NCBI GenBank assembly: GCA_049299915.1
Contig: JBAQYG010000024.1
Location: 1 to 33,407 of the forward strand
Reading direction: 5' to 3'
Length of the DNA: 33,407 bases
Origin: JAVHQB01 sp049299915
GTDB taxonomy: Bacteria; Patescibacteriota; Minisyncoccia; UBA6257; JAVHQB01
In this document: positions 13,923 through 22,827 of the stretch, piece after piece
How positions within the stretch are numbered: position 1 is the first letter of the stretch
Layout of the letters: each line of letters begins with the position of its first letter
The notes under the pieces: model-generated
What the model was told of the DNA's origin: nothing
Databases searched by the model: none
The model's input: only the letters and a program-made list of their open reading frames with translations
Program-made: the position numbers and the translations under genes

Positions 13923-14957
13923 ATGGCTATAGAAAATCCACCAACTTACGAAAACGATGAAAAAAGGGCAGAAGAAATGGCTTATGCGGAAAAGCCATTG
14001 AGAGAGGGTTTTGATAAAAAGAATCTAACTCCAAAAGAGCAACAAGATTTAAATAAGATAGCTAACGAAGCAGGAGAAATTGCTGGCAAAGAATATGACA
14101 CAAAGAAAAAGAGGCAATCTCTTCATGGTTTAGGTGATGAATTGCCTTATTATAAAAAAACGGCTTTGCATGAAATGGAGGCAGATATGGCACAAGGGAT
14201 GCTCAAGGCAGACAATGCCGATCAAATGACTGAGATAGCTAATAGCATGATAGCAACTCAGAAGAGTGTTGCTGAAGACGAAAAATATATCAAAAAAATG
14301 TCACCGTTAGAGTGGGTAAATTATAGGGTAGATAAAATTCGAGACGAAAAGAAATTTTCTTTCGCTAAAGATGAAGCGCCTGACGATATATTAAAGGCAG
14401 CAGTGCAGGAAAATCTAGATAGGACTACCAAAATTCTAAGTGACAAGGAATCTCAAATATTACATTTAACAGGATTAATAAAGGGTGAAGTTGATAGTAG
14501 TAAGAATCAAGATTTTACTGCTGTTTCAGAGAATGCTCCGCGATTAAAAGAGTTAGAATTGGAAAAGGCAAAGTTGGAAAAAGAAGTTGAAACAGCTAAA
14601 TTATATATTCAAGATACTAAAGAGGCTATCGATAGGGTAAACACTAAGAAAGAGGCTACCCAGACCAAACAAGAAACCATTCCTGGAACAGAATCTGACC
14701 GAAAAGAATCTAGTAAACCTTTAGAAGAAAATTCTAAAGGAGCTGGGGATAAAAATACTTCTACAAAAGAAACTGAAACAAAAACTGGTAGTAGTGATTC
14801 GGTGGAAACCAAGTCAGGAAAGACAGCTAAAAGAGAATTGCCAGGTTGGCTAAAAATATTTGGTCAAATGGTAGGAGGACTTTTGCTTATTGGATGGAGT
14901 GCTCTCTTTGGCTTTTTAGAAAAACAGGTTCCCGGAAGGAAAGGAGATAAAAAATAA
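13923..14957 (+). CDS. Unknown coiled-coil protein with a C-terminal membrane anchor
   Basis: I do not recognise this 344-residue protein. It is rich in Lys, Glu and Asp. Residues about 1-130 are charged and helical, and about 150-245 form a predicted coiled coil (KELELEKAKLEKEVE block). Residues about 245-305 are a disordered Thr/Ser/Glu linker, and one hydrophobic segment near 315-335 (MVGGLLLIGWSALFGF) ends in a short basic tail. There is no signal peptide, so the bulk should stay in the cytoplasm with the tail in the membrane. It has its own terminator and lies behind clpP, perhaps sharing read-through transcription. Function cannot be inferred. Confidence 0.7.
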   Translation: MAIENPPTYENDEKRAEEMAYAEKPLREGFDKKNLTPKEQQDLNKIANEAGEIAGKEYDTKKKRQSLHGLGDELPYYKKTALHEMEADMAQGMLKADNADQMTEIANSMIATQKSVAEDEKYIKKMSPLEWVNYRVDKIRDEKKFSFAKDEAPDDILKAAVQENLDRTTKILSDKESQILHLTGLIKGEVDSSKNQDFTAVSENAPRLKELELEKAKLEKEVETAKLYIQDTKEAIDRVNTKKEATQTKQETIPGTESDRKESSKPLEENSKGAGDKNTSTKETETKTGSSDSVETKSGKTAKRELPGWLKIFGQMVGGLLLIGWSALFGFLEKQVPGRKGDKK

Positions 14958-14967
14958 CGTTACAAGA

Positions 14968-14995
14968 AAAACCTTCCCAACGGAAGGTTTTTTTA
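14968..14995 (+). terminator. Intrinsic terminator
   Basis: AAAAACCTTCC pairs with GGAAGGTTTTT around CAAC, with a T-run. It is nearly symmetrical, so it could also serve the leftward tRNA-Gly. Confidence 0.85.
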
Positions 14996-15009
14996 AGTTA
15001 AATAATTTG

Positions 15010-15081
15010 AGCGGCGGATGGGATTCGGACCCACGACCTCCTCCTTGGCAAGGAGGCGTTCTACCACTGAACTACCACCGC
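15010..15081 (-). tRNA. tRNA-Gly (GCC)
   Basis: Read leftward: acceptor GCGGTGG/CCGCCGC, anticodon loop TTGCCAA on stem CCTCC/GGAGG, T loop GTCCGAATC-type, discriminator T as in bacterial tRNA-Gly. CCA is not encoded. Confidence 0.94.
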
Positions 15082-15165
15082 AATGAACTTTTTTAATATA
15101 CACTAAAAGGCTTAAAAGGGCAAATTGACTTTTGGAATTACAACACGCTCAAGGTAGTCGTCAAC

Positions 15166-15193
15166 TTGACTTGGAGCCAAAATGCCTTAATAT
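15166..15193 (+). promoter_or_regulatory. Probable promoter of the DksA/TraR-type gene
   Basis: TTGACT (15166-15171) and TAATAT (15188-15193) with a 16-bp spacer, about 40 bases before the start codon. Confidence 0.5.
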
Positions 15194-15236
15194 TCTAAGG
15201 TAAGGTTATTAAGAATATAAAGCTGTTATTACTATT

Positions 15237-15605
15237 ATGGATAAGGAAATACTTAAAGGTCTCAAGTACAAATTAGAAGGAGAAAAAAAGACTTTAGAAT
15301 CTGATTTGGAAAAATTCGCTAAAAAAAGCTCTGGGAACAGTGGCGATTTTGAAACAAAGTATCCAGATTATGGAAGAGGGGAAGAAGAAAACGAATCAGA
15401 ATTGATTGCCTATAATACTTTAAAAAATATAGAAGAAGCTATCGAAACTAGACTTTTAGAAATCAAAGAAGCTTTGATTCGTTTAGAACAAAATACTTAT
15501 GGTAATTGCTCCAAATGCGGAAAAGAAATAGAGATAGAAAAACTAAATACTAATCCTACTTCTATTTTGTGCAGAGAATGCCAACTGAAAAATAAAAGAC
15601 AATAA
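15237..15605 (+). CDS. DksA/TraR-family C4 zinc-finger protein
   Basis: The 122-residue protein has an N-terminal helical pair (about 1-85) and a C-terminal zinc finger with Cys91-x2-Cys94-x17-Cys112-x2-Cys115, the exact spacing of the DksA/TraR family. Members bind the secondary channel of RNA polymerase and change initiation at selected promoters. The acidic DxxDxA tip of E. coli DksA is not seen in the hairpin, so action with ppGpp in the same way is unproven. It stands alone, with a possible promoter 40 bases upstream and a hairpin behind it. Confidence 0.85.
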   Translation: MDKEILKGLKYKLEGEKKTLESDLEKFAKKSSGNSGDFETKYPDYGRGEEENESELIAYNTLKNIEEAIETRLLEIKEALIRLEQNTYGNCSKCGKEIEIEKLNTNPTSILCRECQLKNKRQ

Positions 15606-15616
15606 GCTCGAAAACA

Positions 15617-15643
15617 AAACTACCCCTTTCAATAGGGGCAGTT
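15617..15643 (-). terminator. Terminator of the M23 peptidase gene
   Basis: The stem AAACTACCCCT (15617-15627) with AGGGGCAGTTT (15633-15643) is followed, read leftward, by TTTTGTTTT. On the rightward side the T-run is short, so it mainly serves the leftward gene. Confidence 0.7.
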
Positions 15644-15674
15644 TAAGTTATAGAGAAAATGCTAAGAATTTATT

Positions 15675-16856
15675 CTACTTAGCAAAAGGATTTGTCATTC
15701 CTCTTACTTCAAAATGCAAATGGCAGCCAGTAGGTCCTTTAACGTTTCCTGTATTTCCTATGGCTCCGATAACCTGGCCCTGAGTGATCTCCTGACCGAC
15801 TTTGACGTTTACTACACTCAAATGAGCATAGAGGGTCATGGCTCCGCTAGGATGCTGGATTCTGATGTGGTTGCCATAACCGCTGTTCCAAGCACTATTA
15901 TTGGTAATTACAGTCACTATACCAGCAGCGGCTGCATAAACAGGTGTACCACAACGATTAGCGAAATCGACGGCATTGTATGGATGAAGTTCGCCCCAAT
16001 TCCAACCAGTAGTAGGAGGAATAAAATAACCATCTTTACATACAGCTAAATCAGAATTTGTCACTTCTGTGCCTGTATTAGCCGGAGTATAGGTAACTGT
16101 AGGCATTTTACCATCGGGAATAATGAGAACTTCTCCCTTAACTAATATATCACCAGATAAATTATTGAAATCTTTAATTTTTTGAGAATCTACTTTATAA
16201 GTAGAAGCAAGTTTACTTAATGTATCTCCGCTTTTAACCGTATACTTAATTCCGGAAACAGGCAAAATTATTAATTCTTGTCCTGGCTTTATCAAATTAC
16301 CGTTTTTTAAACTATTGGCCCAGATTAAAGTATTCAAACTGATACCGAATTCTGAGGCGATTTTCCCTGGAGTATCTCCTTGTTGAACGGTATAGGTCAT
16401 CATCTGACGACGACCACCTAGACTACCAGAACTACCTTCTGGAGATGAATCTTTTGAAAGAAAGCCACCATCATATACAAGAAAACCACCAATATTACTT
16501 TCTGTAGTGGTATTGCTCAAATCAACTAATTCGCTTTCCGCTGCTATGGCTGGCACGGAAAAATAGTACAAAACAGAGTGGTTTAAGTTTTCTACGTATT
16601 GGGGATAGGCTTCATCTATGGCACAGCTAGAGTTTGCCTCTGTATCATTAAACTGATATGATTTATTAACAACTTGTTTGAAGACGAGTTCTCCAGGTAT
16701 AAGAATAACAGCCAGAACTACTGCTAAAAGAACTTGCTCTCCAAAATTCTTGTCTGTTCTAGAAAGTAATCGAGAAATGACATTCCTCAAAAAGAAAAGA
16801 ACCTTTTTTACCTTGGGAGATATTGTCTGTAAAATAGTTTTAAACTTTTCAGCCAT
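15675..16856 (-). CDS. Membrane-anchored LysM / M23 peptidoglycan endopeptidase
   Basis: The 393-residue protein has a basic cytoplasmic start, one membrane segment (about 40-58) and a Ser/Gly linker. Two LysM domains follow (about 153-200 and 205-250, VQQGDT and VKSGDT starts), then a C-terminal M23/LytM domain (about 275-393). LysM binds peptidoglycan glycans, and M23 cleaves stem-peptide cross-links. The second zinc motif is standard (HLHFEV). The first reads HPYNAVDFA, where M23 normally has HxxxD: aligned on the VDFA block, a Tyr takes the His position and a His lies two residues earlier. The enzyme may be active with an insertion, or may be altered. It is a single-gene unit. Confidence 0.88.
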   Translation of the reverse strand: MAEKFKTILQTISPKVKKVLFFLRNVISRLLSRTDKNFGEQVLLAVVLAVILIPGELVFKQVVNKSYQFNDTEANSSCAIDEAYPQYVENLNHSVLYYFSVPAIAAESELVDLSNTTTESNIGGFLVYDGGFLSKDSSPEGSSGSLGGRRQMMTYTVQQGDTPGKIASEFGISLNTLIWANSLKNGNLIKPGQELIILPVSGIKYTVKSGDTLSKLASTYKVDSQKIKDFNNLSGDILVKGEVLIIPDGKMPTVTYTPANTGTEVTNSDLAVCKDGYFIPPTTGWNWGELHPYNAVDFANRCGTPVYAAAAGIVTVITNNSAWNSGYGNHIRIQHPSGAMTLYAHLSVVNVKVGQEITQGQVIGAIGNTGNVKGPTGCHLHFEVRGMTNPFAK

Positions 16857-16946
16857 TAGATCGTTATAACTCGTTTCAAATTAATAAGAAATATTTGATT
16901 TGTTAACAAAAAAATAGCTTCTAAAAGCTACTTCCACAATTCTATC

Positions 16947-17768
16947 ATGCCTTCATTCAAAAAAGCAAACCAAGTGTCAAGGGTAACTCCCAATAAATTA
17001 ATGGGGCAGAATTTTCTTACCAATAAAATTATTTTGGAAAAGATTTCTTTGGCTTTAAATACTAAGAATGGAGATAGAATTATTGAGGTGGGACCCGGTA
17101 CGGGCAACTTAACTGATTTTTTGATAAAAAGTCCTGCTAAGGAAATTTTAGCTATAGAAAAAGACAAGGGATTAGCCATTGGGCTGATTAATAAATATAG
17201 GAATATCGATAAACTAACAATTCTTCCTCAAGATATTCTTTTTTGGCTTAAACAGCCTCAAAATATAAAGAAATTACCCCATTATAAGGTAGTAGGTAAC
17301 ATTCCTTATTATTTAACTGGTCAGCTAATTCATTTACTTTTAAATATAGAGAGCCAACCTCAATTAATAGTACTAACGATTCAGAAGGAAGTTGCTCAAA
17401 GGATAGCTGCTAAACCGCCTGCAATGACAGCTCTCTCGGCTATTGTACAAACACTTAGTGAACCTAAAATTGTTTTTAGTATAGATAAGGGTAATTTTTA
17501 TCCTATCCCAAGAGTTGATTCGGCTGTTATAACTATAAAACCAAAATTAATTAAAGATTTTGAAAAAACTGCGAATATAATCAAAACTATAAAAGCAGGG
17601 TTTCTTCACCCCCGTCAATTACTTTTAAATAATTTAACTAAGGGTCTAGATCTTGAAAAGGGTAAAATTCTTAAAATCTTTGATGGTTTAGACTTTGATA
17701 ATAAGCTAAGGGCTCAAAATTTGAGTATTTCTGATTGGGAAAAATTAAGTGAGCGTTTAAACCAATAG
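16947..17768 (+). CDS. rsmA: 16S rRNA dimethyladenosine transferase RsmA/KsgA
   Basis: The 273-residue methyltransferase has the SAM-binding motif EVGPGTGNLT (about 47-56), the acidic residue of motif II (AIEKD) and the catalytic NIPYY block (about 116-120), plus the GQNFL start typical of KsgA. It dimethylates two adjacent adenines in the 3' hairpin of 16S rRNA late in small-subunit assembly. The C-terminal domain is compact but complete. It lies 46 bases before the secretion operon, with a -10 box between, so it is probably a separate unit. Confidence 0.94.
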   Translation: MPSFKKANQVSRVTPNKLMGQNFLTNKIILEKISLALNTKNGDRIIEVGPGTGNLTDFLIKSPAKEILAIEKDKGLAIGLINKYRNIDKLTILPQDILFWLKQPQNIKKLPHYKVVGNIPYYLTGQLIHLLLNIESQPQLIVLTIQKEVAQRIAAKPPAMTALSAIVQTLSEPKIVFSIDKGNFYPIPRVDSAVITIKPKLIKDFEKTANIIKTIKAGFLHPRQLLLNNLTKGLDLEKGKILKIFDGLDFDNKLRAQNLSISDWEKLSERLNQ

Positions 17769-17797
17769 ATTTTCTTCCTATTTGTTTCTTTTTGGTT

Positions 17798-17803
17798 TAT
17801 AAT
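17798..17803 (+). promoter_or_regulatory. -10 box of the secretion operon
   Basis: A perfect TATAAT in the 46-base gap after rsmA. No good -35 box is seen. Transcription would start near 17810, leaving a very short leader before the GTG (17815) or ATG (17827). Confidence 0.5.
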
Positions 17804-17826
17804 ATAGGCATAAAGTGAAAATATAT

Positions 17827-20481
17827 ATGAAAAGATTTTCTAAAATTTTTTGTGTTGCTCTAATAGTAATTATTTTTGCAGCCATAATTAATAGTAATAC
17901 TGTATCGGCAACAACCACAACTACCACAACTACGCCAATAGAGGGACAATGTAACAACCCAAATGATGGGAGTTCTTCTATACCAGCTGCCAAACTTCTG
18001 GCATATGACCCATTAACACCACCAGATTGTTCTGGCTCGGGCTACGGTTCAGGTTATTGCTATTGTTCTTCAGTTAATCTGATTTTTGATATTTATAAGT
18101 CACTGTTTACAGACCCGACAAAACAAAATCCGCGACTAGCAGTCGTTGCTATTGATAGAGAACTAACAAGCGCTTTTACTTCGTTATCATATTCATCGCA
18201 ACCTGGTAAAATAAAAGATTTCGCTAATGCGTATTTGCGATTTACCGCTCATGTACCCGATGATGCACATTATAGTGATGATATAAATGTTAAAAGTATG
18301 AAAGAGCTGCTAGATAGTAGCATCGGCGAATTAAGGACAGGCTCATCCTCCAGTATACAGGATTCTCATACGGAGACCATGAGTAACGATTCTCGTTTTA
18401 GAAATGTTGAAGAAGGAGCTTGTGAAGGGATAATAGGACAAGATGGAATAACGATACCTCTTACTGGCAAATGGTTTAGAGAAGTACTAGAAATGTTTAA
18501 TTGTTGGATTATTGTCGGAATAAAAAATATTGTGAAGCTAGGGGTTGAGCTTATGAGCGCCCTAATTGAACCAGGGAAATTTTGGGGTAAGATAAGTACT
18601 AATCCGGCTGTAACGGTAGGTTTTTCAGCTTCGCTTGAGTTGGTAAACATCGTTTTTTCAGTAGCCCTTGTTGTAATGGCTATAGGAACGATATTAAATC
18701 TCAAGAGTTATAAGATTAATGACTTGATTACTAAATTTATAATCGTTGCTCTTCTCATTAATTTTACTCTGGTTATTGCCGGTTCTATAATAGATTTAGC
18801 TAATTACTTGTCTTTGTTTTTTCTTAATTTAACTCTTAAAAGCTCTGGTGGAGGAGGAATGGTTGCTGCTTGGAACGGTATATTTAGTGGTTTATCCACG
18901 CTAACCAATGGGAAAGACTTATGGGCACTTTTGACTGGTATTCTCATAAATATAGTTCTTTTGATAGCTCTTTTATGGGCATTCGGAAGCATTATATTTT
19001 CTCTCTTTAAGAGAGGGTTTATGCTTATATTTCTGCTTATTATTTCTCCCTTTGCGGTAGTGACATCTCTTTTACCAGGAAAAGGGGCAGAGCAATGGGG
19101 AAAATGGAAAACTGCTTTTTTAAAATACACTTTTTATGGGGTGTACGTTTCTGCTGGTCTTTATATAGGAACTATAATGCTCCAATCTCTTTGCTTATCT
19201 TTGCAAACAGAAACTTTAGCAACTAACTCTGAAATGGGTTTTATGTCTTCGCTTATGGTGCCCATTATGGCTGCTGGTTTTCTAATATATATAGTACTAC
19301 TTGCCGACGAATTGGCTGGCGGTTCTGCTAAAGCAGCTGCATCGGGGGCTACTAAATTAGCTTTGGGAGTAGCTGGAGGAGCAGCATTGGCTGGAGCTAT
19401 GCAGGCAAAAAATGCTGTAACTACAAGCGAATGGTATGGCAAAACCGCAGGAGCATTAAGCACCACCAAGGGTTTAGGTTGGATGGGTAATGCGGGTCTA
19501 AAATCAAGAGAAACAAGCCTGGCTTATAGGGATAAGCAGGGAGCGACCGTTGACGCCGATGTTAATCGAAGAGATGTTGAGACTAATAAGTCCAGATTAA
19601 AAACAATCGCTACGAGTACTGATCCAAAATTAGCGAGAGAAAAACTTGCTATAGCCAAACAACTTATTGCTCAAAAGAAGATGGACAAAGACTCTGCAAA
19701 ATTATTAGAAGATAATGCAGATACAATAGCCAATGATAACAACCGGCGAACTGGGTGGATTCCTGCACCACTTAAAAAGTCTTTTAAAGATTCTATGCCA
19801 AGTTTATTTATTCGTTATGATGTCGAAAAAGACACAGGAACATCTGAAAAAGAAGTGACCGATATTATGGCAAAACATTTAGATGATAATGGTAATGTAA
19901 ACCTGGAAGCAACGGCTCAAGCTTTGGTTACTGCAAATCCTAAATTAGGATTAGAACCAGGCAATGTAACATTGGCTTTAAGGAAGTATTTAGATGATAG
20001 GGCTAAAATAGGCATTCAATTCGCAAAGAATGCTGCTAATGCAAATGAAGAGACACTTGTAAATGCGATTATAGATGAAAATGAGGTAGTTCAAGGGGAA
20101 ATTATGAAACGATTAGCAGAAAATCCCGCTACCATGAGAAGTGTTATGGATCAAATTAGTGAAAGCGGTCTTTCCACGCCCAAAAAGCAGGAAGTGATAG
20201 CTGCCTTTCAAAAATATCTTGATAATCATGGTTCTCAATATACCGAGAAACAATTACATTATATCGACGAAAATGTTTCACGGCTAAGCACAGATACCGC
20301 TAGATCTAGAAAGGCTGGTAAAACTCCTGTGAGTGAAGCGTTAGATAGGGAAAATTTAGAAAAAGAGATTGAAGCCGCAAGGGTAGAGAGATTTACAGCC
20401 CAAGACGAACAAGCTGCTAAGCAACATTTGGACGAACTTCAAAAAAAATGGAATGATACTTATGGTTCTAACCATAAATAA
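17827..20481 (+). CDS. VirB6/TrbL-like polytopic membrane protein of a type IV secretion-like system
   Basis: The protein has about 884 residues from the ATG (a GTG 12 bases upstream is the alternative). A signal peptide (about 1-28) is followed by a Thr run, an outside domain of about 200 residues and then a block of five to six membrane segments (about 235-500), which matches the VirB6/TrbL channel family in layout. The C-terminal 330 residues are charged, helical and cytoplasmic, much longer than in classic VirB6. It is first in an operon with PrgI and VirB4 genes, which fits a role as the inner-membrane channel. The domain assignment rests on topology and neighbours more than on clear motifs. 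Confidence 0.75.
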   Translation: MKRFSKIFCVALIVIIFAAIINSNTVSATTTTTTTTPIEGQCNNPNDGSSSIPAAKLLAYDPLTPPDCSGSGYGSGYCYCSSVNLIFDIYKSLFTDPTKQNPRLAVVAIDRELTSAFTSLSYSSQPGKIKDFANAYLRFTAHVPDDAHYSDDINVKSMKELLDSSIGELRTGSSSSIQDSHTETMSNDSRFRNVEEGACEGIIGQDGITIPLTGKWFREVLEMFNCWIIVGIKNIVKLGVELMSALIEPGKFWGKISTNPAVTVGFSASLELVNIVFSVALVVMAIGTILNLKSYKINDLITKFIIVALLINFTLVIAGSIIDLANYLSLFFLNLTLKSSGGGGMVAAWNGIFSGLSTLTNGKDLWALLTGILINIVLLIALLWAFGSIIFSLFKRGFMLIFLLIISPFAVVTSLLPGKGAEQWGKWKTAFLKYTFYGVYVSAGLYIGTIMLQSLCLSLQTETLATNSEMGFMSSLMVPIMAAGFLIYIVLLADELAGGSAKAAASGATKLALGVAGGAALAGAMQAKNAVTTSEWYGKTAGALSTTKGLGWMGNAGLKSRETSLAYRDKQGATVDADVNRRDVETNKSRLKTIATSTDPKLAREKLAIAKQLIAQKKMDKDSAKLLEDNADTIANDNNRRTGWIPAPLKKSFKDSMPSLFIRYDVEKDTGTSEKEVTDIMAKHLDDNGNVNLEATAQALVTANPKLGLEPGNVTLALRKYLDDRAKIGIQFAKNAANANEETLVNAIIDENEVVQGEIMKRLAENPATMRSVMDQISESGLSTPKKQEVIAAFQKYLDNHGSQYTEKQLHYIDENVSRLSTDTARSRKAGKTPVSEALDRENLEKEIEAARVERFTAQDEQAAKQHLDELQKKWNDTYGSNHK

Positions 20482-20490
20482 ACGCTATTA

Positions 20491-21855
20491 ATGCCCCTAA
20501 AATCTGCACAAGGAAAAGAACAACTATTGGACTTTTATTATGGGTCTTCTTTTTCTAAGGTTGCAGATAAAATTCATTATGTTTGTAAATCAGAGGTAAA
20601 TCAGTTGGTTTTCATCAACAAATTTTTGGGTGAAATTTTGAAAGGCGAACTTAATCCTAACCAGGCCAAAGTAACTTTAGACAACAGCCAACTTTTTGAT
20701 GCCTCCCAAATTACTGTTATTTTATCCATTATATCTACTGATGTTTTAGATCCACTCAAAGAAGCCCTGGAGACTGTTTATAGTAATCAACCTAATAGTG
20801 TTGGTGGTAGTATTAAAAAGGAATCTGTGCCATCAGACAACACTGAAAAACCTATTAAAATTCAGCAAACAATTATTTCTGCATCTCAACCGGTAGAAAC
20901 TATTTCTGACCCATTGGATATTTTCGACAAAGCTAAAAGAGATATGGGGTCAAAGATAGGAACCCAAAATATTCAAGAAAATCCTATTGCTACTAAAGAA
21001 ATGAATGCAAACATTACTACTGTAGAAACAAATCAGAATGTTAATAGCCTCAGGGTAAACAAGGCAGCTATTTTAGAAGATTCTTCTGCTACTAATCTGA
21101 AATTCCAAGATAATCAATCTGTAGAAAGACTCTCTAGTCTTTTGAAAGCTAAAGCCGAGACACCTAATCAAGAAGATCTAAATCTTTATGTTCCTACTCC
21201 CGAGGAAAAAGTAGATGATTTAAAACCTCTTAATCCTATAGAAACTGGTAATGATATAGACGGTTTAAAAGAGTCTGCTCAAGAAGAAATAATTAACCCC
21301 GTCGCCCTTCCTGCTGCATTGATCAATTCAGCTGCTACGGAGCCTAAAAGCTCTACTATGGCTGAGAATATAGCTCAAAGTCATCTTAAATTTGCTCAAA
21401 GTGAACAACAGGGGATATCTGCCGAGAAAAGTTATAGTAAACTTTTAGGGGCTATGGCTATGAAACCTAAAAACCAACCTCCTATTGTTGGCAAATTAAA
21501 AGAAACCTTTGAACATCCTGAAAGATACACTGTGGCCCAAGAGCCTTCTAGGCCTAAGCCCAGAAAGTACGCTGTATCCAATAAGGATTCAAGCAATATT
21601 TCTGTCATTAGTTCCAAAGAACAGTCGTCAAATATTTCTACCAATGCTATAATGCAAGAAGAAGTTGAAGACGATATAATTAATTTAGCTAAAAATATTA
21701 GTAAAAAAATTGATGTACCTGCTTCATCTGAAGAACCACAAGGACCAATCGTTTATTCTAAACAGGTGCCAAAAACTAATGATCCATTTGCTAGCGTAAC
21801 GTTAGATAAGAAAGATTCTTCTAATAAAAATTCTAATATAATAGATCTAAGCTAA
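20491..21855 (+). CDS. Unknown protein of the secretion operon, largely disordered
   Basis: I do not recognise this 454-residue protein. Residues about 1-95 look like a small folded helical domain. The rest is rich in Ser, Asn, Glu, Lys and Pro, with no membrane segment and no signal peptide, and is probably disordered. It lies 9 bases after the VirB6-like gene and 2 bases before PrgI, so it belongs to the operon and acts in the cytoplasm. A role as adaptor or regulator of the system is only a guess from position. Confidence 0.7.
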   Translation: MPLKSAQGKEQLLDFYYGSSFSKVADKIHYVCKSEVNQLVFINKFLGEILKGELNPNQAKVTLDNSQLFDASQITVILSIISTDVLDPLKEALETVYSNQPNSVGGSIKKESVPSDNTEKPIKIQQTIISASQPVETISDPLDIFDKAKRDMGSKIGTQNIQENPIATKEMNANITTVETNQNVNSLRVNKAAILEDSSATNLKFQDNQSVERLSSLLKAKAETPNQEDLNLYVPTPEEKVDDLKPLNPIETGNDIDGLKESAQEEIINPVALPAALINSAATEPKSSTMAENIAQSHLKFAQSEQQGISAEKSYSKLLGAMAMKPKNQPPIVGKLKETFEHPERYTVAQEPSRPKPRKYAVSNKDSSNISVISSKEQSSNISTNAIMQEEVEDDIINLAKNISKKIDVPASSEEPQGPIVYSKQVPKTNDPFASVTLDKKDSSNKNSNIIDLS

Positions 21856-21857
21856 GT

Positions 21858-22142
21858 ATGGAAAGATATCAAGTACCCCAATTCATAGAAGAAGACCCTA
21901 AAATTAGTCGTTTCTTTAATATGGGGCAACTAATTTTTATAGTTATAGGAGCAGTGATAATTTTGTTTCTTAATTTCTTGATAGCGAATAAATTTATCTT
22001 CGCACTTTTGGCAATTCTTATTGGTGGACTATTTCTGGCTATGGCTTTTTTAAAAATAGGTGGCTTACCTTTTTATCGGATTCTTCCAAGTATGATTAAA
22101 CAGTTTTGGCATCCCAAAAATTATATTTACAAAAGTAAGTAA
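21858..22142 (+). CDS. PrgI-family protein (VirB3-like membrane subunit)
   Basis: The 94-residue protein has the PrgI pattern: a YQVPQFI start, two adjacent membrane helices (about 24-43 and 47-66) and a short basic tail. PrgI proteins are the VirB3-like partners of VirB4 in type IV secretion systems of Gram-positive type. The gene starts 2 bases after the previous stop and 6 bases before the VirB4 N-terminal gene, an arrangement typical of such operons. Confidence 0.87.
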   Translation: MERYQVPQFIEEDPKISRFFNMGQLIFIVIGAVIILFLNFLIANKFIFALLAILIGGLFLAMAFLKIGGLPFYRILPSMIKQFWHPKNYIYKSK

Positions 22143-22148
22143 TAAGTT

Positions 22149-22826
22149 ATGGCATCTGATAAAGAATTGGCTCCAAGTCAAAATCTAGTCTCAGTCAGCG
22201 AAGTGAGACAAGGCATTATCGTTTTAAAGAACGGCGGTATGCGTTCTATTTTAAGAGTACAAGGAGTAAACTTTGAATTAAAATCCAGTGAAGACCAAAG
22301 CAGTCTTTTAAATAATTGGCAAAGCTTTATTAACGGTTTAGATTTCTCTTTAGAGGTAGTCGCTCTTAATCGTCGTTTGAATATAGAACGTTATTTAAAT
22401 AATGTTAGAGGTATTGTCGGCCGAGAAGAGAATGAATATTATAAGGCCGGGGGAGAAGAATACATTAGTTTTATAAGTGATTTGACTTCCCAGAATAATA
22501 TTTTAAAACACGAATATTATTTGGTGATTCCTTTTGATCCGGTAGTAATGGAATCAGGGACAAGCTTAAAAAATTTAGTTGGTAGTTTTTTTAATTTGAA
22601 TCGTGAAGCTTTTACCTCTACTACCGTTTTGAATGCTGATGATTTCGAGCGCTACAGCCAACAGCTCTTAGTACGACAAGATAATGCTATTTTCTCTTTA
22701 AATCGTATGGGATTAACCGCTAGGCCCCTAAATACTCAAGAAGTAACTACTCTTATTTATAACCTTTATAACCCCTCTGACTTCGAAAAAAATGATATTA
22801 ATGTTCCTGAAAGTTTATTAGACTAA
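22149..22826 (+). CDS. VirB4/TraC N-terminal domain as a separate protein
   Basis: The 225-residue protein looks like the N-terminal, non-ATPase part of VirB4/TraC-type ATPases (LKNGGMRSILRVQGVNF start, predicted alpha/beta fold). It has no P-loop. It ends 1 base before the ATG of the ATPase gene, so the two are translationally linked. The stop codon is intact and the downstream start is good, so this reads as a true split and not a frameshift. Together the pair would equal one full VirB4. Confidence 0.78.
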   Translation: MASDKELAPSQNLVSVSEVRQGIIVLKNGGMRSILRVQGVNFELKSSEDQSSLLNNWQSFINGLDFSLEVVALNRRLNIERYLNNVRGIVGREENEYYKAGGEEYISFISDLTSQNNILKHEYYLVIPFDPVVMESGTSLKNLVGSFFNLNREAFTSTTVLNADDFERYSQQLLVRQDNAIFSLNRMGLTARPLNTQEVTTLIYNLYNPSDFEKNDINVPESLLD

Positions 22827-22827
22827 A

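Noticed and set aside
20273..20283. Possible sixth cluster-type parS inside the VirB6-like gene
   Set aside because: Only one half-site (TGTTTCACG) is present and the other half does not match.
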